From Warburgia ugandensis (lineage: Eukaryota > Streptophyta > Magnoliopsida > Canellales > Canellaceae), in assembly GCA_035236585.1 (NCBI GenBank), contig CP141135.1, forward strand, positions 4,870,001-4,934,000: a DNA stretch of 64,000 nt. Direction: 5' to 3'. Under the pieces are notes generated by a model. It saw only the letters and a program-made list of their open reading frames with translations, was not told where the DNA came from and made no database searches. Positions 63,146 to 64,000 of this stretch are shown here, one piece after another. A program made the translations under genes and the position numbers. Positions within the stretch are counted from its first letter, which is position 1. Every line of letters starts with the position of its first letter.

Positions 63146-64000
63146 ATGATATTAGAATGGAATGGACAGATCATATTATGAATTTTAATTTGTAGTTCAG
63201 TGATGTAAAATTGTAAATGAATGTATATTATCATTCATGTATATACATTTTACTCAAATATAATACAAAGATCAGTTCATTTCAATGAATGTGTTCTATT
63301 TTTCTTTTGATTGAAGTACACTGTATCAATGTATGTGCTTTCTTTGTTTCAAACTTTCAAATTTCAATGATGTGATTGTGAAGTTAGTGTTTTGATCAGC
63401 AGATGGGTTAATCATCAATTTTCAATGATGGCTTAGATCGACGGATGGGTTGTATTGTATCATGTATGTACATACAATCTACAGATCTGATATGGGTGGT
63501 TGATATCATATCATGTATTGTATCATGTATTGGAGAGGGAGTCATATATGGAATGGAGGTTGATGATTGAAATTACCGATATATCTTGAAGTTGTAGATA
63601 TGATTCATATGAATATGATACCAAAAAACTTTCAAATTTCAATGATATGATTGTGAAGTTGGTGTTTTGAATGGAGACCTGATGGACATCCCTGCCTATA
63701 CAGGCAATTTCATTCATTTGGTGAGGAATGAGGATAAAATTAAAAATGCCAAAGTTCAGAATGATTGTCTGCATTGGTGCCTGCCTGGGCCTATTGACAA
63801 TTGGAATGATATAGTCATGGAGATGGTGCTAAGTGATTGATATGTTGGGCAATTGTGATGATTGGAGCCCATGATTCTGAGCTACCAAGTTTCTGACAAT
63901 CAGAACACAATTGTTTGTGTGAACAGAAGAGGGATGAGGAAGTTCCACTAGTTGTAATTATATCATGTTTGCAAGCTTTCACTTATCTGTTGCCAATCAA
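63146..64000. other. 3' flank of the Ptta-type gene
   Basis: AT-rich, no gene. AAACTTTCAAATTTCAATGAT, GATTGTGAAGTT and GGTGTTTTG-type sequence occurs twice, near 63350 and 63625, so a short internal duplication is present. No transposon terminus found before the window ends. Confidence 0.5.

Overview
This is plant nuclear DNA from an angiosperm, probably woody. The evidence is a multi-exon nuclear gene for the B subunit of chloroplast glyceraldehyde-3-phosphate dehydrogenase (GAPB, with its C-terminal regulatory extension), a cytosolic ribosomal protein L17/uL22 gene, a plastid homoserine kinase gene, many Au-type SINEs, solo LTRs, and hAT, Ty1/copia and En/Spm-like transposon remains. The species cannot be named from the window. 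All statements of identity come from reading and translating the sequence; no database search was run.

Layout: (1) 1-368, the last two exons of an unrecognised + strand gene. (2) 5.2-8.9 kb, a complete nine-exon GAPB gene (+) with three antisense SINEs in its introns. (3) 9.9-10.8 kb, a broken gene for an acidic, repetitive protein. (4) 10.4-27.6 kb, unit 1 of a large direct segmental duplication. It holds an intact six-exon L17 gene (-, 17970-22430) and an intronless four-helix membrane protein gene (-, 25771-26397). (5) 29461-30576, homoserine kinase (+). (6) 35-37.2 kb, a decayed Ty1/copia element ending where unit 2 begins. (7) 37.2-51.6 kb, unit 2. It holds a truncated acidic gene, an L17 pseudogene with only exons 1-2, two nested solo LTRs (39911-46876) and a second intact copy of the membrane protein gene (49715-50332). 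(8) 51.58 kb to the end, a hAT-type terminus and broken hAT transposase (-), then a broken Ptta/En-Spm transposase plus Ulp1-like protease gene (+). Three clusters of one palindromic repeat tie these two together.

The two units record events made after duplication, because each acts as the empty site for insertions in the other. A 4.5-kb retroelement-like insertion (unit 1, 5-bp target duplication ACCCT), an RTE LINE end (unit 1, 16-bp duplication) and a 7-kb nested LTR block (unit 2, 5-bp duplication) all have a matching empty site. A deletion in unit 2 that starts at a SINE removed L17 exons 3-6.

The three recognised housekeeping genes (Calvin cycle, translation, threonine/methionine branch) are not functionally linked. 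The strongest candidates for something undescribed are the shared palindromic arrays around two unrelated transposase genes (51.9-58.0 kb), the paired but separately evolved minisatellites upstream of the membrane protein genes, and a hairpin repeat present three times in one L17 intron.
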